Shown piece by piece: positions 44,401 through 54,986 of a stretch of DNA of 54,986 bases. The stretch comes from Seison nebaliae (taxonomy: Eukaryota; Rotifera; Pararotatoria; Seisonacea; Seisonidae). The notes beneath the pieces were generated by a model. The model saw nothing but the letters and a program-made list of their open reading frames with translations. It was not told the origin of the DNA and did not search any database. The position numbers and the translations under genes are program-made. Every line of letters starts with the position of its first letter. Within the stretch, counting starts at the first letter, position 1. Location: contig JALJEE010003283.1 in the NCBI GenBank assembly GCA_023231475.1, forward strand, positions 1-54,986, written 5' to 3'.

Positions 44401-46967
44401 ATAAATAAATTTTAACGAAGTTGATCCCGTTATGATTATTTTCTGTCCAGCTACCGTCAATTGCTCAACATTTCCAAATTTGTATTGAGTAGTCAATAAT
44501 AATCTCATTGATAATCCATCAATAATCTGATGTGAGATGAATGAGAAATTTATGATTAATTTGATATTATTATTTTAATCAATAATTTCAATTTAAGAAC
44601 TTTTATTTCATTTGTTGCAGTGGCTAAAATTATTAAGTTTTTTAATTGATTAGAACCAGTAGATTTTGGATGATACATAATCACTGTAACTACTTCGACT
44701 GCATGTTCGTTTATTCGAGTCGTCTTATCGGTGATAATTTCTCTTTTAATCAATTTTTCTGATGATAAACAATTTCCATCATTTAAATTCCATTCAGATG
44801 CAATGCCATTGTGTTCGAATGTCCATAACTGAAGAAGAAATATTAAACGATGAAATTTTCATAGTATTTAGGGAAACTGAATTTTCTTGTTCATTCATTT
44901 GAATTTGAACAAGACGATGTTTGTAATATTTGGATGATACTGGCTCTCCATTCTCTTCGATTAATTCGTTCAATTTCATCGTCCACATTTGATGTCGTAA
45001 AAACATAAATAATATATTTCGATTTGATTCAAAATGAATCGAAATTTTATCTGAAAATCATTTAATCATTATAAAATTTTTTCGGACAATATTGTTAACT
45101 GTCGATATTAATGTCTTGTCCGAATATATTCGATATTCTTTGAAGACATGTTTGTAGTGAAGCATCCCAAATACGTAGAACTTTGTCTTTCGAGAAACTG
45201 ATTAATTGATCTCGTTCAACTATAAATTTTACGTAGATAACCATTCGGACATGACCGGCAAGAATCTGGAATTAATTGATAATCAAATTGAAATTTTATT
45301 AACTAACTCCGTTTGGACGACCGGTAACAAAAGGATTAAATAACCAAATATCGTTATTGATATTAGCGGTGGCTGTTATTAATTGTTTAAAATCACAATC
45401 ATTAAATTAACGATAAATAAGAATTAAATGAAACCAATTAAATTCATCTGTGGATGATAATCCAAATCGTTAATTCCCTGGACGATATGAATCAGCGTCC
45501 TATTCTCCATCGGATCAAAAGAAATATTATAAAACACTTAAACACCGAACTTTTGTCGGATTACCATCCGAACGGAATCGTTATTCTTCTCATACTCCAA
45601 CCAAACCAATAAGAAACTTTCATCATTCGAAAAAGTTGCGATACAATTCATTGCCGAAATATAAACAACTTTATTTCATAATAAAATTTTTTTTGGAAAT
45701 TATTTGAAAAAAAAAACCTTTTTTTGCCCAATCCGTATGGAGATTGAAAGAGAAATAATTGACATTTGGAAATTCTTTATTTTCAATATTATTCAGAGAT
45801 ATAATTGTTGAATTATCTGAATTGGAAAGATTTTTCGAACTTCATTTAAACTTAAAATGAAAACTTTGAGCATCTAAATCTGTCGTTTTTTTGTCGAATA
45901 ACGTCGTCAACGATTGGAATATTAGAAGATTGACATTCCCGCCTGTATCTGACCAAGCTAAGATGCCATCTGAATATTTGGGTTCAATCCTAAAAAGTTG
46001 TTAAATTATATAAATTTTTGGTTGAAAATGAAAAAAAAACCAAGTTTCGATGGTTAAAGGAGTAAATGGGAGATCGGTAATCCGATATTGTTGCACAATA
46101 TTATTTGTCAAATGTTCGTCACTATTTGATATTCGATTTCCTAATGCATTGTTATCGTAAATAGAGAGATCTTTCGTGGTGAATCCAACGACGATTCTCG
46201 AATCGAACAATTTCACCATAGACGTCACCCAAAGATCAGTTTGTTTATATTCATTTCCACTCCTCAAATTCCAACACGCGATATTCTTTAATTTCTCATT
46301 GGATTCATTTGAATCCATTTGATCGCGATTCTTCGAATTCCAAAGAGCCATAGTCGCATCCTTAATAGGAATTTAATTATTGGATATGATAAATCAAAAA
46401 TGGTAACACGTCCTAGAGATATGAATGTCTGTAATGATTTCAAGTATAAAATGTTTGAAACTGCATCTTTATGTGGTCTGGAGAATTAATTTTATAATTT
46501 ATGAATAGAATAAATTTATGAAATAATATTAACGATGATAATAATTTTAGTGAACTCCAACGAGGAATGAATTGTTCGAGATGTTGTTGTTCGTGTTTGG
46601 AGAATTTGTCAAGAAGATATTTACAAAATTTTTTCCAATCGATAATGGCTTCTGAATACACATCAACTTTATCGAACAAATCTTCAAACTAAAAATTTGT
46701 TTTCCTTCTTTTCTAGTGGAGTTAATTATGTTGAATAACTTCCGGTTTACTTCCATCTTCAACGATCTTCTGAAGTATTTGTATGAATTGACCTTTGTCT
46801 ACTCCATAACTTTGTTCTTCGACTTTTGATGACTAACAACGAGATTTAAATGAGAACTAAATGTGAATAATTTTCATAAGTTAAACAGCTAAAGCTTCCC
46901 GTAAACGGATCAGATGATCAACATTGAGTCGTCGCTCGAGTTTTCCGATGGAGGGATTAGTGTTCAT
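41412..46967 (-). CDS. EF-hand/WD-repeat protein, WDR49/WDR64/EFCAB8 type
   Basis: Large beta-propeller protein of a family linked in vertebrates to testis and cilia. Exons: 46887-46967, 46740-46832, 46534-46688, 46408-46477, 46041-46360, 45865-45989, 45718-45816, 45551-45668, 45435-45499, 45308-45372, 45100-45265, 44878-45050, 44601-44828, 44417-44526, 44234-44318, 43758-44184, 43641-43703, 41932-42231, 41789-41851, 41623-41744, 41412-41573; total 3090 nt, 1029 residues. A degenerate EF-hand (LFDKVDVYSEAIIDWKKF) is at residues 60-85, then WD repeats: DATMALWN, DYHPQMNLIATANI with NDIWLFNPFVTGRP, GHVRMVIYV with SKDKVLRIWD, FAEPNYLATGSYDGTIITWN, and GGDGRVRFWN. The family-specific order (NP.VT..P, then GH, then ATGSYDG) supports the assignment. 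The 17th intron contains two plus-strand genes. Confidence 0.85.
42362..42866 (+). CDS. small basic protein nested in a WD-gene intron, unknown family
   Basis: Two exons, 42362-42558 and 42599-42866 (total 465 nt, 154 residues), joined by a 40-bp GTTAGA...AAAG intron that restores the frame exactly. An in-frame TAG lies just upstream of the ATG. The protein has a Ser-rich start, then FYKIKPTPNIHKIL, FRGHYGKDYHPNQF, and GPCCAAGFETAPERNRILKH, and ends in a Lys/Arg-rich tail (KREKKEPES). Cysteines are few (three or four). There is no signal peptide or membrane helix. The mix of conserved-looking aromatic and basic motifs suggests a real protein, perhaps nucleic-acid binding, but I do not recognise it. 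It lies wholly inside the opposite-strand intron 42232-43640. Confidence 0.6.
42969..43628 (+). CDS. nested membrane protein with cysteine-rich C-terminus, unknown family
   Basis: Single-exon frame; the first ATG is at 42969 (219 residues). An extension to 42924 starts with TTG and is not used. Residues 14-60 are very hydrophobic and aromatic (FFNILFYLRVFFYFILCLIL), giving one or two membrane helices, and a weaker one follows at 82-105 (IEGIIAYLIALVKKILYI). The last 90 residues are polar with about ten cysteines (ETHCTEIDGRTNCS, DCECKEESSLGCDSED, HCLPIADKCEIKRLC), suggesting a disulfide-bonded domain outside the cytosol. The stop codon is 12 bp from a coding exon of the surrounding WD gene on the other strand. 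Same-strand neighbour of the small nested gene, 102 bp apart. Family unknown. Confidence 0.55.
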   Translation: MNISIDEIWMCEILDFFYRFFARLFFNILFYLRVFFYFILCLILFIYHRIKNFLLRILYDYLYMFVNCWKSSYDRVTKDPIVQFSIEGIIAYLIALVKKILYIPNLIPIDWGGVGIKETHCTEIDGRTNCSKIFNDWPTEFPLAAMEDCECKEESSLGCDSEDVEPQLDHCLPIADKCEIKRLCDRENLRNRICRQAENVFVTNMEPNGKSKSTISANY

Positions 46968-47230
46968 CTTGTTTACTTCAGTCGTGTTCCAGGTAACGAA
47001 GTAGATATGGATTATGTACTTGAAAATTGAATAATTTGATAAAGAAAAAATAATCAGTTAAAAGTTGTAATTCAAATTTTAGGTTTAGTACAGCATTGAG
47101 GATTGTTGAGAAAATAAATAATTTTCATTGTGCAAAATTCGATTGTTCATCATTTTCCTTAGCGACATTGGGAGTGAATGAAGAAATATAATAATTGAGT
47201 GACAGGTGGGAGATGATGAAATAGATAAAA

Positions 47231-49822
47231 ATGAATAGATCTTATTGTGAGAATTCTTCTTTGCCTATGACGACGTCAACAACGACAACAGATGACGGTT
47301 TGAATGAGAGAAGTATGTATGAATTCGATAGTAATCGTCATATAAATTCGATCGATGTCGATGAATATGAACAATCGATAAACAGTAACAATAACAGGAA
47401 TGAGAAGATATGGAATGAATTCTATTTGAATAAGATGACGATAGATAATGAGATTCAACGATTTGAATCGGTCCATCCATTCATTTATTCGTTGAATGAT
47501 AAAATTGATTCGATTCAATCAAATCAATTGAATGGAAATGTTTTGAAAAGTCTGAGAGAATTGATCGTTCGAATTGAAGATACATTCGTCAATTCACCTG
47601 AATGGACTTTACCAAATAATACGATTCAAGTAAGATTGGCCATTTTGGGGGATGGTGAATCTGGACGAAGTGATTTCGTTTATCGTTATATGACGGGAAG
47701 AAATCCAAAAGAATTGAGATCACCAACACCCGAAGGTGGTCGATATAAGAGTAATATTCATTTAGATAATGATGATTGTCTGTTATTGTTAAGAGAAGAA
47801 GATGGTGCTCTCACACAACAATTAATTGAATGGTGTAATTCTATAATAATTCTTCAACGGTCCGATTTGTCTGAGACTAAATTAGTCGCATCGAATTATG
47901 TGAGAATGATTGAATCATATTCACAACAAACCAACAACAACAACAAGAACGGAAATGATATTTTAATTTATATTGTCAATTTGATGTATGATGAGAATCG
48001 ATTAAATCGAAATGAAAATGAAGAATTAATGAAAATTCGTAAATCAAATTTATTAAGAAATTGTTTTGAATGTGAAATTTTCATTGATTCAAAATCGATT
48101 AGACATCTCGTCCAAACCATCGTTTATGATACGATTGACCGAAATAAGAAGACATCGTCATATTATCCCGAAGAACAAATAATGGGAAAAAATTCAAATA
48201 ATTCACTTGCTCTAAACGAATGTGAAGTAATTCGATCGGGTTTCCTTTTCAAAAAAGAGAATCACAGTCTCTCCCAATGGAAAAGAAAGTTCGTACAGAT
48301 CACCAAATCTGGTTATCTTCTTTATGTGGCAGCTAACGAGAAATCATTACATGGAATGAGTGGAAATGTGAAGAAGATTGAATTGAATCGAACAATGCTC
48401 AAAGTGAAAGATTCATCGACTGATAAATCGAATTTCACTTCATCAGTTCCAATGATGAATCGGAATGATAATTCTGAAATGAAATCTTCTCGTCGTTTTA
48501 CTCTACTTCATGTGAATAATGATGGAACGAATTCATCAAAAGATTCGAAACATCTTCATCGTAATCAATTATTCACAACGAACAGTCGAATCAATTTAGG
48601 TAGAACATCGAAATTATATCCGTCATCTATCGGTTCATCCAAATTGGCGACAATGACCAATTGTGGAAAAGGATTAGATAATGGAAATAATGATGGAAAT
48701 AATCCGTTTATTTCCGATCAACGTCATCGACGACAGAAGAGTAGTGGAACGAATTCGATTGGTGGTGCAAATGAAGAATTTTATTTGACGTCGTCAGAGA
48801 AACGAGTGTGGACTTGGGCGACCGAATCGATAACTGAACGAAATAAATGGGTGGAAGCGATTCAGAGTGCCAAAGTGGAATCGTTAGTATCTGGTGATGT
48901 GAAAGATTCCCCATTAACATCCAAATTGACATTAGAAAATAAACAAAATTCTTTAAATAATCCACATTCATCTCCCGTCTCCAATTCCATCAATAATCAT
49001 TTCGTCGATTTAAGATTACTTCAATTAGATATGAAATTACTTCCAGGAAATGATCGTTGTGCCGATTGTGGAGCGAATGAACCGAAATGGGCGTCAATTA
49101 ATATTGGCTGTCTAATTTGTATCGGATGTTCGGGCGCACATCGTGCACTTGGAGTGCACCATTCTCGAATAAAATCCATCGAATTAGATGAATGGACGAT
49201 ACAAATGGTGGCGTTATTTTTTAGTTTTGGTGGTAATGATGAAGTGAATCGATTATATTTATATAAAACTCAATTGAAAAATTCAAATAAATATTCGGAT
49301 GTTCAACGACAAATGTTCATTCGAGAGAAATATGTTAATAAGAAATGGATGAATCTCATCTCTTCCAATCAAAAAATTCCCCAAATTATCGATGATATTA
49401 TTTCGTTGATCGATAAGAAAGATCCGGCACTTAATTCTTATCTCGTATGTTTAAGATATAAATGTTCGAATGTCAATACAAATCAACAAACGATTCCTCC
49501 TCGAGAGAAATTGGAGAATAATCTTCCCATTGTCCATGCCATTCAACACAATAATTTAATCGCGCTAATGCTCATCATTTTCTACTCATCCATCGATCAA
49601 TTATTAGCAACACTTCTTGGGACGAGAGAGAACGTTAAGAAACTGGACATTCTTGAGAGAATTCGAAAGAATTTAACAATTAACAATTCGGAACATTTGG
49701 CAATCGCCTTATTTCCATATTCTTCCCAATCCATTTCCAACATTCGTTGTATTCGAAATGAATATCATAAATTTTCCTTATATGATGGTTACCGTTCCAT
49801 ACTTGAAGGTGAAATAAAATGA
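47231..49822 (+). CDS. ArfGAP with GTPase-like, PH and ankyrin domains (AGAP / centaurin gamma)
   Basis: GTPase-activating protein for Arf at endosomes. One uninterrupted exon, 863 residues. Residues 133-300 are the GTPase-like domain, recognised by TPEGGRYKSNIHL and LLLLREEDGA. The P-loop is GDGESGRS, with Arg146 where Lys binds phosphate, and no base-recognition NKxD or TQD motif is seen. The PH domain starts at about 335 (IRSGFLFKKENHSLSQWKRK) and ends about 560 (RVWTWATESITERNKWVEAI), split by a Ser/Asn-rich insert. The ArfGAP zinc finger (C-x2-C-x16-C-x2-C, from CADCGANEPKWASINIG) is followed by the arginine-finger segment GAHRALGVHHSRIKSIELD (about 645-665). Two ankyrin-like repeats (PIVHAIQHNNLIALMLIIF) close the protein. 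A polyadenylation signal is at 49928-49933. Confidence 0.92.
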   Translation: MNRSYCENSSLPMTTSTTTTDDGLNERSMYEFDSNRHINSIDVDEYEQSINSNNNRNEKIWNEFYLNKMTIDNEIQRFESVHPFIYSLNDKIDSIQSNQLNGNVLKSLRELIVRIEDTFVNSPEWTLPNNTIQVRLAILGDGESGRSDFVYRYMTGRNPKELRSPTPEGGRYKSNIHLDNDDCLLLLREEDGALTQQLIEWCNSIIILQRSDLSETKLVASNYVRMIESYSQQTNNNNKNGNDILIYIVNLMYDENRLNRNENEELMKIRKSNLLRNCFECEIFIDSKSIRHLVQTIVYDTIDRNKKTSSYYPEEQIMGKNSNNSLALNECEVIRSGFLFKKENHSLSQWKRKFVQITKSGYLLYVAANEKSLHGMSGNVKKIELNRTMLKVKDSSTDKSNFTSSVPMMNRNDNSEMKSSRRFTLLHVNNDGTNSSKDSKHLHRNQLFTTNSRINLGRTSKLYPSSIGSSKLATMTNCGKGLDNGNNDGNNPFISDQRHRRQKSSGTNSIGGANEEFYLTSSEKRVWTWATESITERNKWVEAIQSAKVESLVSGDVKDSPLTSKLTLENKQNSLNNPHSSPVSNSINNHFVDLRLLQLDMKLLPGNDRCADCGANEPKWASINIGCLICIGCSGAHRALGVHHSRIKSIELDEWTIQMVALFFSFGGNDEVNRLYLYKTQLKNSNKYSDVQRQMFIREKYVNKKWMNLISSNQKIPQIIDDIISLIDKKDPALNSYLVCLRYKCSNVNTNQQTIPPREKLENNLPIVHAIQHNNLIALMLIIFYSSIDQLLATLLGTRENVKKLDILERIRKNLTINNSEHLAIALFPYSSQSISNIRCIRNEYHKFSLYDGYRSILEGEIK

Positions 49823-52424
49823 AAAAAATCGAAACACTTTATTAACTTCTCCTAAAGAATTTTTAAAGGAAAATTTCCTCCCATATTTATTTCCACATTT
49901 GACACTTTCAACATTATTTTCTTTGTAAATAAAATAGAATAAATATGCACCATCAGACATTTTAGACTTATAATAAAATATAATATCATTTCAAAAAATA
50001 AATAATAATAATAAATAATAATATTTAAATTTTGTTTATAGTAAATATTAAACGGAACAATTAGTCGTCTTCAGAAAGGCATTAGGCAATCAAATAACTC
50101 TTCTCTTTTATCGACGTCCGTCTACCAATTAACATCTAAATCCACTTTCGTCGTTTATCTTCAAATATTTTATTAGAAAAGAATTGATGGCGATCCGCCA
50201 TCTATCTGGATACCATAACACATTCTACTCAACTAATTTCGGCATTTGAAACTTATCAATCATTCTACAAATTCGAATTCCTTTCGCTTTAGTGTTGATC
50301 GTATGAATGTTGTCGGAATAGTTTTCTATTCTTTGACATCTCATCTCGGATACATATGATCTTTTATACAGATTCCACACATGGATAGTCTGATGAAAAA
50401 GAATAACCACTGGACGATAGAGTGCCCATTCCAATTAGAAGAACATTATTATTCAATAAAATGGGAAAACGGGATTATTTCCATTTAATTGATTGAGTAT
50501 CTATTTACGAAACAGCTGTCAACTGACTAGACTCTCCGATTCAACTTCCACTAATTTCAAGTTACCGACCATATCTGTCAAGTCACCATCGCTCCCTCAA
50601 CTCAATGGAACAAGTGAATTATTGATAATTGTCTTCTAATGTCGAATGTAACAAATAGTCGTTACACTTTCCTTCCAACGATTGACGTTGTGTAATTGTG
50701 TGTTGATGGAATGAAATTAGAATAAACAGTTTCCAAACCAAAAATTTCTTCCACCTCCTCGTTAGGTCGAGAGAGTTCCCAAATTAAAATACATCAAAAA
50801 AATTCCAAAATATCAAACGATTATGTAAGAATCGCAAATTAATTTTAAATATATTTCTCTTCACGACAGTTCCGATTTGACTGTATCAGAGTTGAATGAT
50901 GAAATGAAGAAGAGAAATGATAAAATTAGGAAGAGAAATTGAGGATGATTTTGATGATGATGATACTGATGATGATGATGGTGGTGGTGTTGTGTGAATA
51001 TAGGTGAAGAAGAGAAACAAGTTGAAGAAGAATGAGAAAGAATTATTTATTGAAAGATGACGATGAATAAGAAAGGAGAAAGACTATTAGATACATATGA
51101 TATAATTAGCATTGTCAGTGTACCGTGGCATATCGCGTTCTACTTCATTGGAAGCGTTTATTAGCTTTCTCCATTACATTTTTCGTAGGGAATGGGGTAG
51201 ACGAGCTAGTCGCCCTCTCAGACAACACTAATAACAAAATTTAATATTTTGAGCAAGTTCTCCCTTTATCTTTCCATCTCTTTGAATATATTCAAATATC
51301 GTTTAATATTCGGTCGAATTTTTTTCTGATTCTTCAACAAGTTCCCTTTCTTTTCCATTTTTCCGAACGTATCGTTCCTTCTCTCAATTCTACTTTTTGT
51401 TTGCTCATTATTCTATCTAATTATTTCGTTGCTAATTCTCTTTTAACAGCTAATTCCAACTGTCGAATGATGCAGATGGGAATCCAGGTAACTTTTAGTT
51501 TTAGATGTTTTCTTTTCATCGTTCACTTCCCACACTATTCACTTATTGATTCGTTTTCTTCTGTTCCTCTGTCGTCATCTAATCTCCATTCCATTGGGAT
51601 CTGCTCTCCAACTATGTTCCCTAATAGTTTTTCTGTCATTCTGGAATTTGTGGAACGCAACGTCTAATTATTTCAATTCTCTTCCATTTCTTTAAGATTA
51701 AAGTGATTTGACAGATCTCAATTATTATCTTTTCAAATACTAGAAAAAATGACCATTCCAATTTCCAAATTATTAGAAAACTTTCCGAAATTTTCTCAGA
51801 ATATTTTTTCTGAAAAATAAATTTTCGATTATTCGACGGAAAATTTTCCGGATAAATAGGCGGAATTCTCCAATCAGAACCCTTCATTCTTTCATTCTAA
51901 TTTATTTATGAAATAAAGTTATTTTTCGTATGAACGATATGTGAATAAAGATGATGATTCGACAGGTTGGAAAAAGAGGTAAGTTCCATCTCAGTTACTG
52001 ATGGTAAATTAATCATCATGAAAGAGTGATTAGAAGTTCGGATGAATATAAACACCAAAATCATCGTCTTCGTTCCTGTAATTTATGTAAAATTTTATCG
52101 ACGTTCACACATCAAATTTTTCGTTTGACTTTTTATTTGGTATTGAAATAAGTTTAGCGGAACGATGTCAATCATAATTTTGTATTGTCATTTATCTTTC
52201 TATCAGATCTGGACAGTTGTGACGATCATTCGATTTATATGATAATTCTCCTAGATAATATTGATTAAATGAATAGGAGAATCAACTAACTTACAATCTT
52301 ACTAGTTCTGTCGTTGATTGTTTTGGAAGAGAAATTTAAAGGAGAATCATTTCATTCAATTCAATTCACTTCCTTCCAAACAAATCCCATCATATCTCCT
52401 ACTTTCTTGTATATTTATTGATTC
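49823..52424. other. 2.6-kb intergenic region upstream of the Pax gene
   Basis: Contains the 3' flank of the AGAP gene and the upstream region of Pax1/9, where control elements of a developmental gene would be expected. Apart from a GAT/GGT repeat and one minus-strand frame with a good acceptor (50225-50392), I see nothing firm. A 5' non-coding or short first exon of the Pax gene may lie here. Confidence 0.4.
50944..50989. repeat. GAT/GGT trinucleotide repeat
   Basis: GAT-rich run turning into GGT repeats, 1.4 kb upstream of the Pax start codon. Confidence 0.75.
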
Positions 52425-53649
52425 ATGGGCTATCACACCGAGAAAACGAAGAAGACGACTGATTCTCGTGAATATTCACAAAATGGGAAGAACGCTCAAT
52501 ATGGCGAAGTGAATCAATTGGGTGGTCTATTCGTTAACGGACGTCCTCTACCCAATACGATTCGAGTTCAAATCATCAAACTAGCTCAATTAGGAATACG
52601 ACCATGCGACATCTCTCGTCAACTACGTGTCTCACATGGCTGTGTTTCAAAAATTCTAGCCCGATATCATGATACAGGTTACAAATTAAACTAAAAAACA
52701 GAATTTTTATTTAAATTTAATTTTTATCCTCAAATTTTTAGGTTCAGTTTTACCCGGAGCTATTGGGGGAAGTAAACCGAGAGTGACGACACCGAGAGTT
52801 GTGGCTAAAATCCGAGAATATAAACAAAGAGATCCCGGTATTTTTGCATGGGAGATTCGTGAGAAATTATTGAATGAAGGTGCATGTGATAAATATACAG
52901 TTCCATCAGTCAGTTCGATTAGTCGAATTTTAAGAAATAAAATCGGTCCTCTTTCTCAACCAACTTCCGCCAATTTAACCATGAACAATCCAACTGTTAC
53001 TTCATCGAATAATTCAAGTGTGATGCCAATGACAATTGATACAATCAATTCTACCCCATCTATCTTCAATCCCTTATGTCATATAGCACCGTTCATGACG
53101 AATAATCAGAATAGTAATCCCAATGCTCATCAATATCAAACGACGACGAATGATCAACAAAATCAAAATCCGATGAATATCAATAATTCGCCAACCGATT
53201 GTACTTCCACTTCATTCACCACCGACACCATACCAACAACAACAACGAGTGTGAAACATGAAAAAAATGAATCAGAATCAACCGTATCAGCTGATATGAT
53301 TCAACTACAAGAACGTGCCAATCATATCTATTCAACAATGATGATGGGTCATCTTTCTTACTTGTCGACGTTCCATCATTTACAACATCAATCTAATGCT
53401 GCAGCGGCTGCTGCCGTTCCACCAACTGCTCCGAATTATACTACAACAACTGAAATTAATATGAATCATTTAACGAATGATGGATCGATGTCATCTGAAA
53501 TGAATTTTAATGAAAATCGAGATATTAATTTACCAGCCTCCATACCACATTCCATTGCTCTACAACTCCAACAGAATTCAACTAATGATATCGATATGTC
53601 ATCCCAAGACTTATTCACATATTATCCTGTAAATTTCAGTTTTGTTTAA
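52425..53649 (+). CDS. Poxm: Pax1/9 (Pox meso) paired-domain transcription factor
   Basis: DNA-binding developmental regulator of mesoderm and endoderm derivatives. Exons: 52425-52677 and 52742-53649 (total 1161 nt, 386 residues). The paired domain is residues 28-155: [71 protein letters not shown] and [26 protein letters not shown]-type spelling and the end of the domain are diagnostic of the Pax1/9 group. The intron splits the domain right after the first helical half (HDTG), as in other Pax genes. There is no homeodomain, as expected, and I see no clear octapeptide. The rest is Asn/Thr/Ser/Gln-rich with a six-alanine run, a probable transactivation region. The ATG at 52425 has a 26-residue leader; an upstream exon is possible. 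Confidence 0.95.

Positions 53650-54986
<1,337 letters not shown>

Noticed and set aside
45500-45550. An in-frame TAA that would break the WD-repeat gene and make it a pseudogene
   Set aside because: A 51-bp GTTCGG...AATAG intron removes the stop, keeps the frame and gives the spacing expected for the family.

Overview
This is a eukaryotic nuclear window. It is AT-rich (I estimate about 68-70% by eye) and gene-dense, with many very short introns (mostly 41-75 bp). The gene families present (Pax1/9-Pox meso, calcium-channel beta, atypical soluble guanylyl cyclase, polyhomeotic-like SAM protein, exosome MTR3) point to a small-genome arthropod. An acariform mite would fit, but that is an inference from style and not from a species marker. 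I rebuilt the spliced genes by hand. For every gene given here as complete, the exon lengths sum to a multiple of three and the phases agree at every junction.

Layout, left to right: a partial 3' exon (+); an ORP9-type oxysterol-binding protein (-); EXO1 nuclease (+); a Pur-alpha homologue (-); a tail-anchored monoamine-oxidase-like enzyme (-); a secreted unknown (+); RBM25-type splicing factor (+); a lysine-rich membrane protein (-); an atypical soluble guanylyl cyclase (+); a four-helix membrane protein (+) whose stop codon overlaps that of the convergent calcium-channel beta subunit (-); a polyhomeotic-like protein without its FCS finger (-); exosome MTR3/EXOSC6 (-); glucosamine-6-phosphate N-acetyltransferase (+); an orphan 7-TM receptor (+); a 21-exon EF-hand/WD-repeat protein (-) with two opposite-strand genes inside one intron; an intronless AGAP-type ArfGAP (+); a Pax1/9 factor (+); and the 5' end of a beta-tubulin (+).

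The genes are mostly unrelated housekeeping, signalling and developmental genes. There is no operon, phage, CRISPR array or recognisable transposon. Intergenic stretches of 0.3-2.6 kb hold AT-rich DNA and simple repeats.

The most unusual signal is genome-wide in style. About 76 of the 85 introns I could place by reading frame start with GTT, not the usual GTA/GTG (GTRAGT). Other points of interest are the cyclase catalytic site, which keeps the metal-binding aspartates but has lost the Asn/Arg pair; the degenerate GTPase-like domain of an intronless AGAP; the polyhomeotic protein without FCS finger; the nested gene pair; and the two stop codons sharing one TTAA.
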